A stretch of DNA of 64,000 bases. It comes from Vibrio splendidus. GTDB lineage: Bacteria; Pseudomonadota; Gammaproteobacteria; Enterobacterales; Vibrionaceae. Position 1 is the first letter of the stretch; each line of letters begins with the position of its first letter. The position numbers were made by a program, and so were the translations under genes. The notes under the pieces were generated by a model. It had not been told where the DNA came from. It worked only from the letters and a program-made list of their open reading frames with translations, and did not search any database. Below, one piece after another: positions 16,339-24,653 of this stretch. The stretch is taken from positions 1,302,001 to 1,366,000 of the forward strand of contig NZ_CP031056.1 in the NCBI RefSeq assembly GCF_003345295.1, read 5' to 3'.

Positions 16339-17721
16339 ATGCTAACGAAATTTCGTCCTTTTACTCGTGAATCGGGTGCGCTTATGCATCTTTCGATTCC
16401 AATCATTTTGACTCAAATAGCTACCCAAGCAATGGGATTTGTCGATACGACAATGGCTGGCCAAGTAAGCCCTGCCGATCTCGCCGCTATTGCACTTGGC
16501 ACCAGTCTTTGGATTCCTGTATTGCTGTTACTGCGTGGCGTGATTATGGCATTAACGCCTGTTGTCGCTTACCACCGCGGTTCACGTGACTTCCAGAGTA
16601 TCTCTGTTGAATTCTTCCAGATGGTTTGGTTGGCATTAATCGCGAGTGTGCTACTTATCGCTTACTTGGTGAGTGCGAAACCGATCTTAGAATGGATTGG
16701 GGTAGCCGCTGAGATCATCCCTATCGGCAGCGATTATGCCTTTGCCCTAGCCTTCGGTGTTCCGGGAATTGCCCTGTTCTACACCTTGAATGGCTTCTGT
16801 GAGGGTATGAACAACACCAAAGTACCAATGATTATTTCGGTGGTTGGGTTGTTAGTGAATATTCCGGTCAACTACGTACTTATCTACGGTAAGTTCGGCT
16901 TCCCTGAAATGGGCGCTGTAGGTTGTGGTTGGGCAACAAGTTTGGTGTATTGGTTAATGTCGGGAATGCTGTATTCCTACATTAAAGGTCACCACCACTA
17001 CAAAACCATCATCAACTTTTCAGATGCAAAACCAAAAGCTAAAGAAATGCTTCACCTTCTAAGATTAGGTTTACCTATCGGGATGAACATCGCGGTATGT
17101 GGCAGTATCTTTGCGGTAATCGCTCTGATGATTGGTCGTATTGGTGCAGAGAACGTGGCAGCAGCACAAATTGCTCTGAATATATCGAGCCTGACTTACG
17201 TGATTCCAATGAGTATTTCGTTTGGCATTACGATTCGTGTTGGACATGCATTAGGTGAGAAAGACGAACTAGGCGCAATTGAACGCAGCAAAGTCGGTAT
17301 TTTGGTTGCAGCTTTGATTTCATTGCTTTCAGTTGCGATGTTCCTTCTGTTCCCTGAGTGGATCATTAGGCTTTACACCACCGACCCTGCAATTAGCGCA
17401 ACGGCAGCGGTATTGTTGACCTTTACGGCGATGTACCAATTCAGCGATGCATTGCAAACGTCTGCTAACGGTGCATTACGTGGCTATAAAGACACTAAGA
17501 TCCCAATGATCTTAGCTATCGCTTCATACTGGGGCTTGGCGCTGCCACTCGGCATGGTGCTAGGACTAACAGACCATATTGTTCCAGCAATGGGTGAAGA
17601 AGGCTTTTGGATTGGTATCCTAACGGGCTTGAGCGTTTCAGCGACGCTGATGTTAATTCGCTTACGACACGTGATTAAGAAACGTGACTTGCCACCAGCA
17701 AGTGCTCCATTGGCAAACTAA
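16339..17721 (+). CDS. MATE family multidrug efflux transporter
   Basis: This 460-aa protein has about twelve transmembrane helices in two similar halves. The start region (LMHLSIPIILTQIATQAMGFVDTTMAG) carries the MATE signature with the conserved acidic residue after MGFVD. A matching segment starts the second half (LLRLGLPIGMNIAVCGSIFAVIALMIG). MATE pumps of the NorM/VmrA type in Vibrio use Na+ or H+ gradients to expel cationic drugs. Substrate and the exact Vibrio orthologue cannot be told from sequence alone. It is monocistronic, with a promoter at 16224 and a strong bidirectional terminator downstream. The ATG at 16339 has a weak ribosome-binding site but fits the family length. Confidence 0.9.
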   Translation: MLTKFRPFTRESGALMHLSIPIILTQIATQAMGFVDTTMAGQVSPADLAAIALGTSLWIPVLLLLRGVIMALTPVVAYHRGSRDFQSISVEFFQMVWLALIASVLLIAYLVSAKPILEWIGVAAEIIPIGSDYAFALAFGVPGIALFYTLNGFCEGMNNTKVPMIISVVGLLVNIPVNYVLIYGKFGFPEMGAVGCGWATSLVYWLMSGMLYSYIKGHHHYKTIINFSDAKPKAKEMLHLLRLGLPIGMNIAVCGSIFAVIALMIGRIGAENVAAAQIALNISSLTYVIPMSISFGITIRVGHALGEKDELGAIERSKVGILVAALISLLSVAMFLLFPEWIIRLYTTDPAISATAAVLLTFTAMYQFSDALQTSANGALRGYKDTKIPMILAIASYWGLALPLGMVLGLTDHIVPAMGEEGFWIGILTGLSVSATLMLIRLRHVIKKRDLPPASAPLAN

Positions 17722-17742
17722 GATAGGTCAATAAGCTAATAG

Positions 17743-17784
17743 AAAAAAGCGCGTTATTGCTACTCAGCAATAACGCGCTTTTTT
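17743..17784. terminator. Strong bidirectional terminator
   Basis: A perfect 18-bp stem (AAAAAAGCGCGTTATTGC and its complement) around a 6-nt loop sits between the convergent MATE and pilin genes and can serve both. Confidence 0.92.
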
Positions 17785-17818
17785 ATTGAATTTCTATAAA
17801 CCAGATGATGTGCTTGGT

Positions 17819-18382
17819 TTAACACTCATCGTTCATAACACGAACTGTACACTCACAACCATCTACTGGACATGTGTCTCCACTTGTCCTGCCGCCAAAA
17901 GAATCATAGATAACATAACAACCCGAAGGTAAGGCATCGTCGGTAATATTATTGCTGTTCAGGTCTGCGTCGCTAAAAGGTTGATTGTATCCGACTACCG
18001 TATGTCTATTTCCATAATCTGAGATAATACTGTCATCATCTGACAATGTGAGGAAATCGAGCATTTTTAATTTGTCTCCGGACTCCCCTCGGCTTTCAGG
18101 GCAAAGTGTTCCCCAATCGACTTCAACGCTACCGATACCAAAATCGATAACATAGTCACCTTGGTCATCCGGGTTTTCCGCACTAGGATCAAGCCCAACA
18201 ATAATGGCTTTAGAAGTCACCTGTGTGATCACGCCTTCCATCGCACCAGCAACACCTTCAAGTACCGCTTCTCTTGCTGACTCTTGAATATTGAGGAACC
18301 TTGGGGCTGCTGTAACGGCCAATACTCCGAGTATCACGATCACAATGATTAATTCCATTAAAGTAAATCCGTTTTTCTTCAT
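17819..18382 (-). CDS. Type IV pilin-like (MshA-like) prepilin
   Basis: I take the ATG at 18382, giving MKKNGFTLMELIIVIVILGVLAV, a textbook class IV prepilin leader cleaved by PilD between G5 and F6, with glutamate at mature position 5. The product is about 187 aa. The globular domain has a disulfide-rich end (CPVDGCECTVRVMNDEC), consistent with a C-terminal D-region loop. The frame can be extended seven codons upstream, but a leader that long is unusual. The gene stands alone, with no assembly ATPase or other pilin nearby, so it depends on MSHA or another type IV system elsewhere. It may be a minor pilin or an orphan duplicate. Confidence 0.85.
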   Translation of the reverse strand: MKKNGFTLMELIIVIVILGVLAVTAAPRFLNIQESAREAVLEGVAGAMEGVITQVTSKAIIVGLDPSAENPDDQGDYVIDFGIGSVEVDWGTLCPESRGESGDKLKMLDFLTLSDDDSIISDYGNRHTVVGYNQPFSDADLNSNNITDDALPSGCYVIYDSFGGRTSGDTCPVDGCECTVRVMNDEC

Positions 18383-18655
18383 AACACCCACATCAACTGA
18401 CAACTACAGATACAATTACTGAATGAATTATCAATAACTATACATCGTGATGAGATGCGGAACACCTTATGTGTCGCGTCAGAGTTGTTGTTTAGTCGAT
18501 TTTTAGACCTTACGCATGGGAGGATGAAAATTAGCGCCTGTTGCCGCTGTCTTATTTGATCGCGTTGTTTTGAATGAGCTAAATTGTCGATATTACACTG
18601 CAGGTACATTCTTCATTTCTGTTGCGCTCTATCGGAGTATCTGCGTCTGCATATC

Positions 18656-18692
18656 GCAAAAAAATAGCGCTCATGCAAGACATAAGCGCTAT
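18656..18692 (-). terminator. Terminator of the chemotaxis receptor gene
   Basis: The stem AATAGCGCT/AGCGCTATT has a run of seven A on its plus-strand left side, giving a U-run on the minus-strand transcript. Confidence 0.8.
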
Positions 18693-18741
18693 TAAATAAC
18701 TGGAGACTCAACACTTCTCTCAAAGAAATATGTTGGGAAGT

Positions 18742-20301
18742 CTAGATTTTAAATGAACCAACATAACGATCGAGAACTTGTGATAACTCTGCCAGCTGCT
18801 GGCTTGATTGCTCTAATTTCTCACTTGCGCTCAAACCGTTTTTGACTGAGCTATTAACCGTATCCATGTTCATATTAATTTCATTCGCTACCGCTGATTG
18901 CTGCTCCGTTGCCGTTGCGACTTGCGTGTTAATATCGAGAATAGCCAATACTTGCGTGGAAATTTTTTCCAAAGCTTGGCGAGCCATTTCAGTTTCAGTC
19001 GTACCCTCTTCAATTAAGCTCTTACTATTACTCATCGAGCTAACAGCGTTCTTAGCTTCGGTTTGAAGTTGGTTGATCATAGTGTCAATTTCATCGGTAG
19101 ATTGTGCTGTTTTTGTCGCTAGGTTACGAACTTCATCAGCAACGACAGCAAAGCCTCGGCCAGCTTCACCAGCACGTGCAGCTTCAATTGCAGCATTAAG
19201 TGCCAGCAAGTTCGTTTGCTCAGAGATACCTCGAATAACGTCAAGAATAGTACCGATCGACTGAGTATTATCAGCAAGGCTCACAATGATGTCAGAAGCA
19301 CTATTCATTTCGGCTTCAAGGTTCGAGATTGAAGTCGTGGTCTTCTCAATCGTCTTATGACCTTCTTGAGTTTCACTCGCTGCCATGTTTGCCGCGCTTG
19401 CAGCACCAGCCGCGCTAGATGCAATTTCATTAACCGTGGCAATCATTTCATTCATAGACGTCACGACCAACATGGTTTGTTCGTTCTGTTCTTGCCCTCT
19501 TTGCAATGCTTGCTGCGACTGTTCACGAAGCCCAATAGCGGTCTTATTTAATTCGACACCCGTATTCACTGTTTGCGTAATTATCTCGTGCACCTTGCCA
19601 ACGAACACATTGAAAGCCGATGAGATTTGAGCAACTTCGTCATTCCCTTTGATTGGCAAACGTACTGATAGATCACCATCGCCTTCAGAAATATCATGCA
19701 ATGTATTTTTCAATACCAAGAGAGGTTGCATCAGTTTGCTAAGAAGAAGTGATAGAACAACGAGACAAACAACAAAAATGAAAACCATTGAAGCGAGCTG
19801 GTAGCTAATAATGCCATTCGTTGCTTGGCTAACCTCTGTGATAGGAATACCGATATCAAAAGTACCGTACAGCTCACCGTTGACGTAGATAGGTGCCATG
19901 ATGTCAAACACCCACACTTGTTGAACATCAGCGTACCATTTTGAAAACTGTTGTACGCCTTGGGTCGCGCCTTTAACGGTATAGCTATCTTCATAAACTT
20001 TATTCAGTTTATTTTTGTCGCTGTGAGCAATAGCACTTACGTTACTATCAATAACAATGGCATAAGTGACATCAGATCGTTGTTTCAGCTCGCCCACCAG
20101 CTTTTGTAAATCTTGAACTGGATTGTCCGAATTCTCTAAGATATACCCAGCATTCCCAGCCAAAAATTCAGCTTGAACTTGAGATTTGTTCAATATTATC
20201 TCATCAATTTTTTCGCTTGAAATGAAATAAGTTGACGCCATACTCGCAGCGACGGCAATGCCAAACATAATAAAAACGGCAAATAGGATTGTTTTCTTCA
20301 T
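18742..20301 (-). CDS. Methyl-accepting chemotaxis protein
   Basis: This 519-aa receptor has an N-terminal membrane helix (residues 5-27), a periplasmic Cache-like sensor domain (about 30-165), a second membrane helix (170-192), a HAMP linker (192-245) and a long cytoplasmic coiled coil. The signalling tip GISEQTNLLALNAAIEAARAGE…GFAVVADEVRNLA is intact, so it should couple to CheW/CheA. Methylation-helix glutamine/glutamate pairs are visible. There is no C-terminal CheR-tethering pentapeptide. The ligand is unknown. It is transcribed alone. Confidence 0.95.
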   Translation of the reverse strand: MKKTILFAVFIMFGIAVAASMASTYFISSEKIDEIILNKSQVQAEFLAGNAGYILENSDNPVQDLQKLVGELKQRSDVTYAIVIDSNVSAIAHSDKNKLNKVYEDSYTVKGATQGVQQFSKWYADVQQVWVFDIMAPIYVNGELYGTFDIGIPITEVSQATNGIISYQLASMVFIFVVCLVVLSLLLSKLMQPLLVLKNTLHDISEGDGDLSVRLPIKGNDEVAQISSAFNVFVGKVHEIITQTVNTGVELNKTAIGLREQSQQALQRGQEQNEQTMLVVTSMNEMIATVNEIASSAAGAASAANMAASETQEGHKTIEKTTTSISNLEAEMNSASDIIVSLADNTQSIGTILDVIRGISEQTNLLALNAAIEAARAGEAGRGFAVVADEVRNLATKTAQSTDEIDTMINQLQTEAKNAVSSMSNSKSLIEEGTTETEMARQALEKISTQVLAILDINTQVATATEQQSAVANEINMNMDTVNSSVKNGLSASEKLEQSSQQLAELSQVLDRYVGSFKI

Positions 20302-20689
20302 TTAGGTTGTCTCGACGCAAGTTTGTTAAAAGTTCTCTAAAGGTTTCAAAAATCGAAACCAAAGCTCGCACGTTTTATCTCGTGTTAGAGCTCGCCTCTA
20401 TTCCTTTATCTGTAAAAATCCCGATAACTTTAGCCGAAGAATATAAAAAACATACATTGGTCACATTTATGCAACACGCAAAATCATTCAATATAGGTCC
20501 ATTAACTGAAAATCAAGTAGTTAGAGTTCAGGTTAGAAGAAAAAAATGTCGATGAACAAATAAGTTCAAGAACACCAATTAAAGTAGCGTCGGTTCAGGT
20601 CGAAATACCTAATCTAATCCAATCTAATCACATAGACAGCCCAATAAGAGCCTTCTTTGGTTCGCTGCGATACAAAAACACTCTCCCCA
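20302..20689. other. Intergenic region, no gene supported
   Basis: This lies between the chemotaxis receptor start and the LysR stop. An 88-codon plus-strand frame crosses it but begins inside the receptor gene and has no ribosome-binding site or recognisable product. The receptor promoter is expected here. Confidence 0.5.
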
Positions 20690-21574
20690 TTAATCGACTT
20701 CTAACAAAGACGTCACCCATTTTTGTAGCGGATCATCGTTATACCTTGGGTGCCATGCGGCTATCACATCAAAACTCTCGGGTGACTGTTCCATTGGAAT
20801 AGTCACCAAGTTCAGCCCTTCGATTGCCCTTGATGGTAAGAAAGCAATAGAGTCAGTAGTGTTTAAATACATAGGTACGATAGAGAAACACGGGGCGGAT
20901 ACTACGACATTGCGCTTTAATCCGAACTTCCCAAACCATTCATCAATCGACCCTTTGAAGTTTGGACGCGATGGTGAAGCAATAATGGTTGGATAGGTCG
21001 CCACCTCCTCTAATGAAGGCGTGATCTGTGCTATTGAAGAATGAGGTGATGCAACACACACATGGTGCTCTTCAAACAGAGTGATTACTTTGTAGCTGCT
21101 TGGAATGTAGTCCGGAAACGCGATGGCTAAGTTAACCTTGCCGCTTTCCATTAGCTCGTGCAGGTTGTCGATTTCGAAGTCACGCACAATCAGCTTTAAC
21201 TCTGGCGCTTGCTCCCTTAGCTTTGCAATTAGGCTTGGTAGGATGATCTGCTGGGCATAATCCGTCGCCGCAATCACAAACGTCCCTTTTGCTTTCTCTG
21301 GTACGAAATTTGTTCTAGATAACAACAAATTGAAATCGATCAGTAAACGATCAACACCAACAGATAACTCTTGTGCGAAGGTGGTCGGAACAAAGCCGTT
21401 GGTTTTTCTCACAAACAGCCTATCGTCGAACACTTCTCGCAGCTTCTTCAAATGCTCACTAACAGCTTGCTGGGTCAGCCCCAATTGATTCGCAGCTTTA
21501 GACGCGTTCTCTTCACGGATTAAAGCTTGGAAAACTCTAAGTTGCTTTATGTCTAGTCGGTCTAGTTTGCTCAC
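20690..21574 (-). CDS. LysR-family transcriptional regulator
   Basis: The preferred start is the GTG at 21574, giving VSKLDRLDIKQLRVFQALIREENASKAANQLGLTQQAVSEHLKKLREVF, the standard LysR winged helix at residues 4-63. The longer frame starts with TTG and would add an atypical 17-residue leader. The rest is a periplasmic-binding-protein-like effector domain, to about 294 aa. It is divergent from the short-chain dehydrogenase at 21728 with about 150 bp between, so regulation of that gene is likely. The effector is unknown. Confidence 0.9.
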   Translation of the reverse strand: MSKLDRLDIKQLRVFQALIREENASKAANQLGLTQQAVSEHLKKLREVFDDRLFVRKTNGFVPTTFAQELSVGVDRLLIDFNLLLSRTNFVPEKAKGTFVIAATDYAQQIILPSLIAKLREQAPELKLIVRDFEIDNLHELMESGKVNLAIAFPDYIPSSYKVITLFEEHHVCVASPHSSIAQITPSLEEVATYPTIIASPSRPNFKGSIDEWFGKFGLKRNVVVSAPCFSIVPMYLNTTDSIAFLPSRAIEGLNLVTIPMEQSPESFDVIAAWHPRYNDDPLQKWVTSLLEVD

Positions 21575-21727
21575 ACGCACTCGCTTCGGTGAAGTTGGAT
21601 TCCATGTCAGTGTAACACTCAACAAATAAAACCAGTAACACTCACAACTAAGCTTTGTTTCTACTTGTTTGGCTATTTGGTTAAAGTTCTTCCATCGAAA
21701 CGAAACATATACAGATCGGAGAACAAC

Positions 21728-22333
21728 ATGAAAACAATCATTCTAATTGGCGCACGTGGCAAGATGGGTCAAGCAGCATTAATGGGCTTAGGCAATCATA
21801 ACGTTATCACTGCGGGTCGCTCTGGCGATGTAGACCATATTGTTGACATCACTGACCCACAATCAATTGAGGCGCTTTACAAGAAAGTGGGACACTTTGA
21901 TGCGGTTGTGAACACCGTCGGCCTTTGCGAATACAATACCTTTGCAGATATGACGGAAGAACAGTGGATGACTACGGTAATGAGCAAAATGATGGGACAA
22001 ATTAACCTTGTTCGTATCGGCCAAAAGTACATCGCTGACGGTGGTTCATTTACGCTGATTAGTGGCATATTGAACGTTAAACCAATCCCTTTCGCTATTG
22101 CAGACGCAACCACCAGCGGCGCAATTGATACATTCGTAAAGTGTGTCGCTTATGAAATGCCAAGAAACACACGTATCAATGTAATCAACCCAACGGTTCT
22201 TGCTGAAGCATGGGATGTTTACGGTGAAATGATGCCAGGCTTTGAACCTGTACCGAGCAAATTAGTCGGTAAAGCCTTCGAGCGTTCTGTCGATGGCTTC
22301 ATTACCGGTGAAGTGATTTTTGTAGATGCTTAG
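21728..22333 (+). CDS. Short-chain dehydrogenase/reductase family protein
   Basis: The ATG at 21728 is chosen because a GGAGA ribosome-binding site lies seven bases upstream and the product then begins with the Rossmann motif (MKTIILIGARGKMGQAAL, GxxGxxG-like). It is 201 aa, short for an SDR. NAD(P)-binding features such as VVNTVGLCEY, the serine of SFTLISGIL and the C-terminal SDR core are visible, but the canonical YxxxK is degenerate (ADATTSGAIDTFVK). That makes catalysis of the classical type doubtful. It is divergent from a LysR regulator, a frequent pairing. Confidence 0.85.
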   Translation: MKTIILIGARGKMGQAALMGLGNHNVITAGRSGDVDHIVDITDPQSIEALYKKVGHFDAVVNTVGLCEYNTFADMTEEQWMTTVMSKMMGQINLVRIGQKYIADGGSFTLISGILNVKPIPFAIADATTSGAIDTFVKCVAYEMPRNTRINVINPTVLAEAWDVYGEMMPGFEPVPSKLVGKAFERSVDGFITGEVIFVDA

Positions 22334-22413
22334 ATTTAGCAAATGAACTGTGTTTATAAGCGCTCGCCTTTTATAAGAATAGTTTTTACAAGCACATAGT
22401 CCATTCCTCTAGA

Positions 22414-22450
22414 ACAAAAAAGGCGAGCCATTCGGTTCGCCTTCTTGTTT
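22414..22450. terminator. Bidirectional terminator between SDR and LysE genes
   Basis: A hairpin GGCGAGCC/GGTTCGCC lies between A-rich and T-rich flanks and lies between two convergent genes. Confidence 0.85.
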
Positions 22451-22476
22451 AAAGAGTCGTGCTTAAAAAGCCATGT

Positions 22477-23103
22477 TTATCGATTTATCGCCAAATATGA
22501 GCCAGCAGCAATCATTATTCCACCGGCACTTTGGTTTAATCTTTTATGTGCGCGTGGCGTTTTAAGTAAACTGGCCATTCTGCCCGCGCCCATTGCAATT
22601 AGCATTAAACCAGACATCAGAGCAACAGCCGCTAAAACAGAAACCAATATGATATCTTGTGACTGCAAAACCGTCAGGTCAATGAACGTCGGCAAGAATG
22701 AAATATAAAAGAGAATCACTTTAGGGTTTGATGCTGAGATCAAAAAGCCTTGTGCGAAACTGGCGAGTTCTGATTTCTGACTTTGTTTGGCTGCGAGTTC
22801 CGCTGAGCCTTGCACTTCCGGTAGGCTCTTAAACATCTTGTAGCCTAAGTAAATCAAATAAGCCGCACCAACGTAGCGAATTACCTCAAAAGCAAACGAC
22901 CAGTTCTCAGCAATCGTCGCGAGACCAAAACAGGCAAGCGCAAGATAGATAAGATCACTGCATATCATCCCTAACGAGAGAGTGATGCACTTTCGCCAAC
23001 CGTTAACCATGCCACGAGCTAAAATGGCAAACACGCCAGGCCCCGGAGTAATACCAAATATAAACATGGCAATAAAGAATGTAATCGCACCTTCTAATGA
23101 CAT
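22477..23103 (-). CDS. LysE/RhtB-family amino acid exporter
   Basis: This 208-aa inner-membrane protein has about six hydrophobic helices. It carries the family signature near the N terminus (FGITPGPGVFAILARGMVNGWR) and GFLISASNPKVILFY in the middle. Family members export amino acids or related small metabolites such as homoserine, threonine or lysine. The specific substrate cannot be told. The ATG follows an AAGGA ribosome-binding site. It is convergent with the SDR gene. Confidence 0.93.
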   Translation of the reverse strand: MSLEGAITFFIAMFIFGITPGPGVFAILARGMVNGWRKCITLSLGMICSDLIYLALACFGLATIAENWSFAFEVIRYVGAAYLIYLGYKMFKSLPEVQGSAELAAKQSQKSELASFAQGFLISASNPKVILFYISFLPTFIDLTVLQSQDIILVSVLAAVALMSGLMLIAMGAGRMASLLKTPRAHKRLNQSAGGIMIAAGSYLAINR

Positions 23104-23245
23104 TGGACTGTCCTTATCTATAACCCAACATAATTGATCATGAACGTATCATGGAGCTTCGATTCGGGTAAAGAACGTTTTTGACTAAGCACGTTTAACA
23201 CAACTCATGTTTTGAATAAGTGTCACGCGTAATTTCCCCGCTAAG

Positions 23246-23306
23246 CCTAAACCTAAACCTAAACCTAAACCTAAACCTAAACCTAAACCTAAACCTAAAC
23301 CAAAGC
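23246..23306. repeat. CCTAAA hexanucleotide microsatellite
   Basis: About nine perfect tandem copies of the hexamer CCTAAA are followed by a degenerate copy, immediately left of the IS insertion. The array continues in degenerate form after the IS (AAGCCTAAAACTGAAACTG at 24547-24566), so the element landed inside it. It is intergenic. Confidence 0.95.
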
Positions 23307-23317
23307 CTATGTAGTGG

Positions 23318-24157
23318 TCAACAAATTCCGGACACTGACTTAAGCCGATTTTCGGCATTTACTGGCGACAGCCCATCATTTGCTTGGTGAGGCCGTTGCC
23401 GATTATAGTAACTCATCAGGTAATGGCTGATGTCTTTCTTAGCTTGAGCTTGTGTCAGGTAACCTGTTGCTGGTATCCACTCGGTTTTCAAGCTTCTAAA
23501 TAGCCGCTCCATGGGAGCGTTGTCCCAACAATTACCACGACGACTCATGCTTTGAGTTATACGATATCGCCAAAGTCTTTGGCGATATTTACGGCTGCTA
23601 TATTGGCAGCCTTGATCTGAATGGAACATCACGTTCTTCGGACATCCTCGTTGCTCCCAGGCCATCTCCAAAGCTTTAGATACTAATTCGGTATCGGGCT
23701 TATCGGATAAAGACCACCCCACAACGCGTCGGCTAAATAGATCAAGCACTACCGCTAAATAGGTCCACTTCGAACCTGACCAAATATAAGTAATATCGCC
23801 ACACCAAACACGATTCGGAGTACTGACAGAAAACTCACGCTTCAGTAGATTTGGAATATCTAGCCTTTCTGCTTTTGCATGTCTATATCGATGCGAACCT
23901 GGCTGTTTACTCATTAAATCAGCTTCACGCATTATCTGGCGAACCTTGAATCGTCCGGCTTTTATGCCTTTTTCGCTCAGCATTGAGACAAGAGTACGAC
24001 TGCCAGCAGAGCCTCGACTCATGTTGAAGAGTTCTTTAATTTGGCTAGCTAGACGAATGCGACTGGCATCCGGCTTGCGTTGCTTAAACTCGTAGTAACA
24101 AGACGAAGCTACGTTGAACAGTTCGCAAAGCATTTTGACCGATTCGTGCTCCCTCAA
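23318..24157 (-). CDS. IS3-family transposase OrfB (DDE integrase core)
   Basis: This 279-aa product contains an HTH_21-type region at its N terminus, then the rve/DDE core: GDITYIW (first D), FHSDQGCQY (second D) and NCWDNAPMERLFRSLKTEW (E, about 35 residues later). It is probably made as an OrfAB fusion by -1 frameshifting at a run of seven A followed by G, seen on the minus strand near 24211-24218 at the end of OrfA. Nothing suggests damage. Confidence 0.93.
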   Translation of the reverse strand: MREHESVKMLCELFNVASSCYYEFKQRKPDASRIRLASQIKELFNMSRGSAGSRTLVSMLSEKGIKAGRFKVRQIMREADLMSKQPGSHRYRHAKAERLDIPNLLKREFSVSTPNRVWCGDITYIWSGSKWTYLAVVLDLFSRRVVGWSLSDKPDTELVSKALEMAWEQRGCPKNVMFHSDQGCQYSSRKYRQRLWRYRITQSMSRRGNCWDNAPMERLFRSLKTEWIPATGYLTQAQAKKDISHYLMSYYNRQRPHQANDGLSPVNAENRLKSVSGIC

Positions 24158-24165
24158 CTTGTCTA

Positions 24166-24477
24166 TTAACGAGAACGTTCGAGTTCGTCCGACATTAAGA
24201 GAGCGGTGGCTTTTTTTAATATGGATTTTTCTCGTTCTAGCCGGTTAATCCGGGCTTCTAACTCTTGGATTTTCTTTTGCTCAGGCGTGAGGGCTTTAGT
24301 CGTTGGAGTCATCCCTCCTCGCTCAACTTTGAGTTGGTCGACCCATCGCCGTAAAGCCGTTTCACCTACGCCCATAGAGTTAGCGGCTTCAGGTATGGAG
24401 TACCCTTGATCAAGAATCAAACTTGCAGCATCTATTTTGAACTCAGTAGAAAATGTACGTCGTTGTCGTTTTGTCAT
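24166..24477 (-). CDS. IS3-family transposase OrfA (HTH protein)
   Basis: The start at 24477 gives MTKRQRRTFSTEFKIDAASLILDQGYS…, a homeodomain-like HTH (HTH_Tnp_1). A leucine-zipper-like segment follows (IQELEARINRLEREKSILKKATALL), which dimerises OrfA and OrfAB. The frame can be extended four codons upstream. The slippery A-run in the ILKKA codons is the expected frameshift site for OrfAB production. Confidence 0.92.
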   Translation of the reverse strand: MTKRQRRTFSTEFKIDAASLILDQGYSIPEAANSMGVGETALRRWVDQLKVERGGMTPTTKALTPEQKKIQELEARINRLEREKSILKKATALLMSDELERSR

Positions 24478-24591
24478 TGAACACCTCATTTATGGTGGAG
24501 ACTTTACCACCTAATTTGGTGTCCGGGATCATTAGACCACTACACTAAGCCTAAAACTGAAACTGAAACTAAGCGTTTTTCTTTAAGACAC

Positions 24592-24620
24592 AAAAAAGGC
24601 GAACCTAGTGGCTCGCCTTT
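24592..24620 (-). terminator. Terminator of the carbonic anhydrase gene
   Basis: An imperfect GGCGAAC…GCTCGCC stem has an A6 run on its plus-strand left side, giving a U-run for minus-strand transcripts. Confidence 0.75.
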
Positions 24621-24653
24621 GAAAAATATTGATTACAAATCAACGTAACAAGA

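Larger units (their letters stand above)
23310..24544 (-). mobile_element. Intact IS3-family insertion sequence (1,235 bp)
   Basis: The ends are inverted repeats beginning TGTAGTGGTC with further matching bases (CCGGACAC) inside. A 3-bp target duplication CTA flanks the element (23307-23309 and 24545-24547). It carries two overlapping-style orfs, both on the minus strand, with a DDE transposase. Both orfs and both ends look intact, so it may be active and recently inserted. Confidence 0.93.

Noticed and set aside
20289..20555. Plus-strand 88-codon ORF
   Set aside because: It starts antisense inside the chemotaxis receptor gene, has no ribosome-binding site and no recognisable product.
23246..23306. 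Telomere-like sequence implying a linear replicon end
   Set aside because: Hexamers resemble eukaryotic telomeres only by chance; the array is flanked by normal genes and split by an IS.
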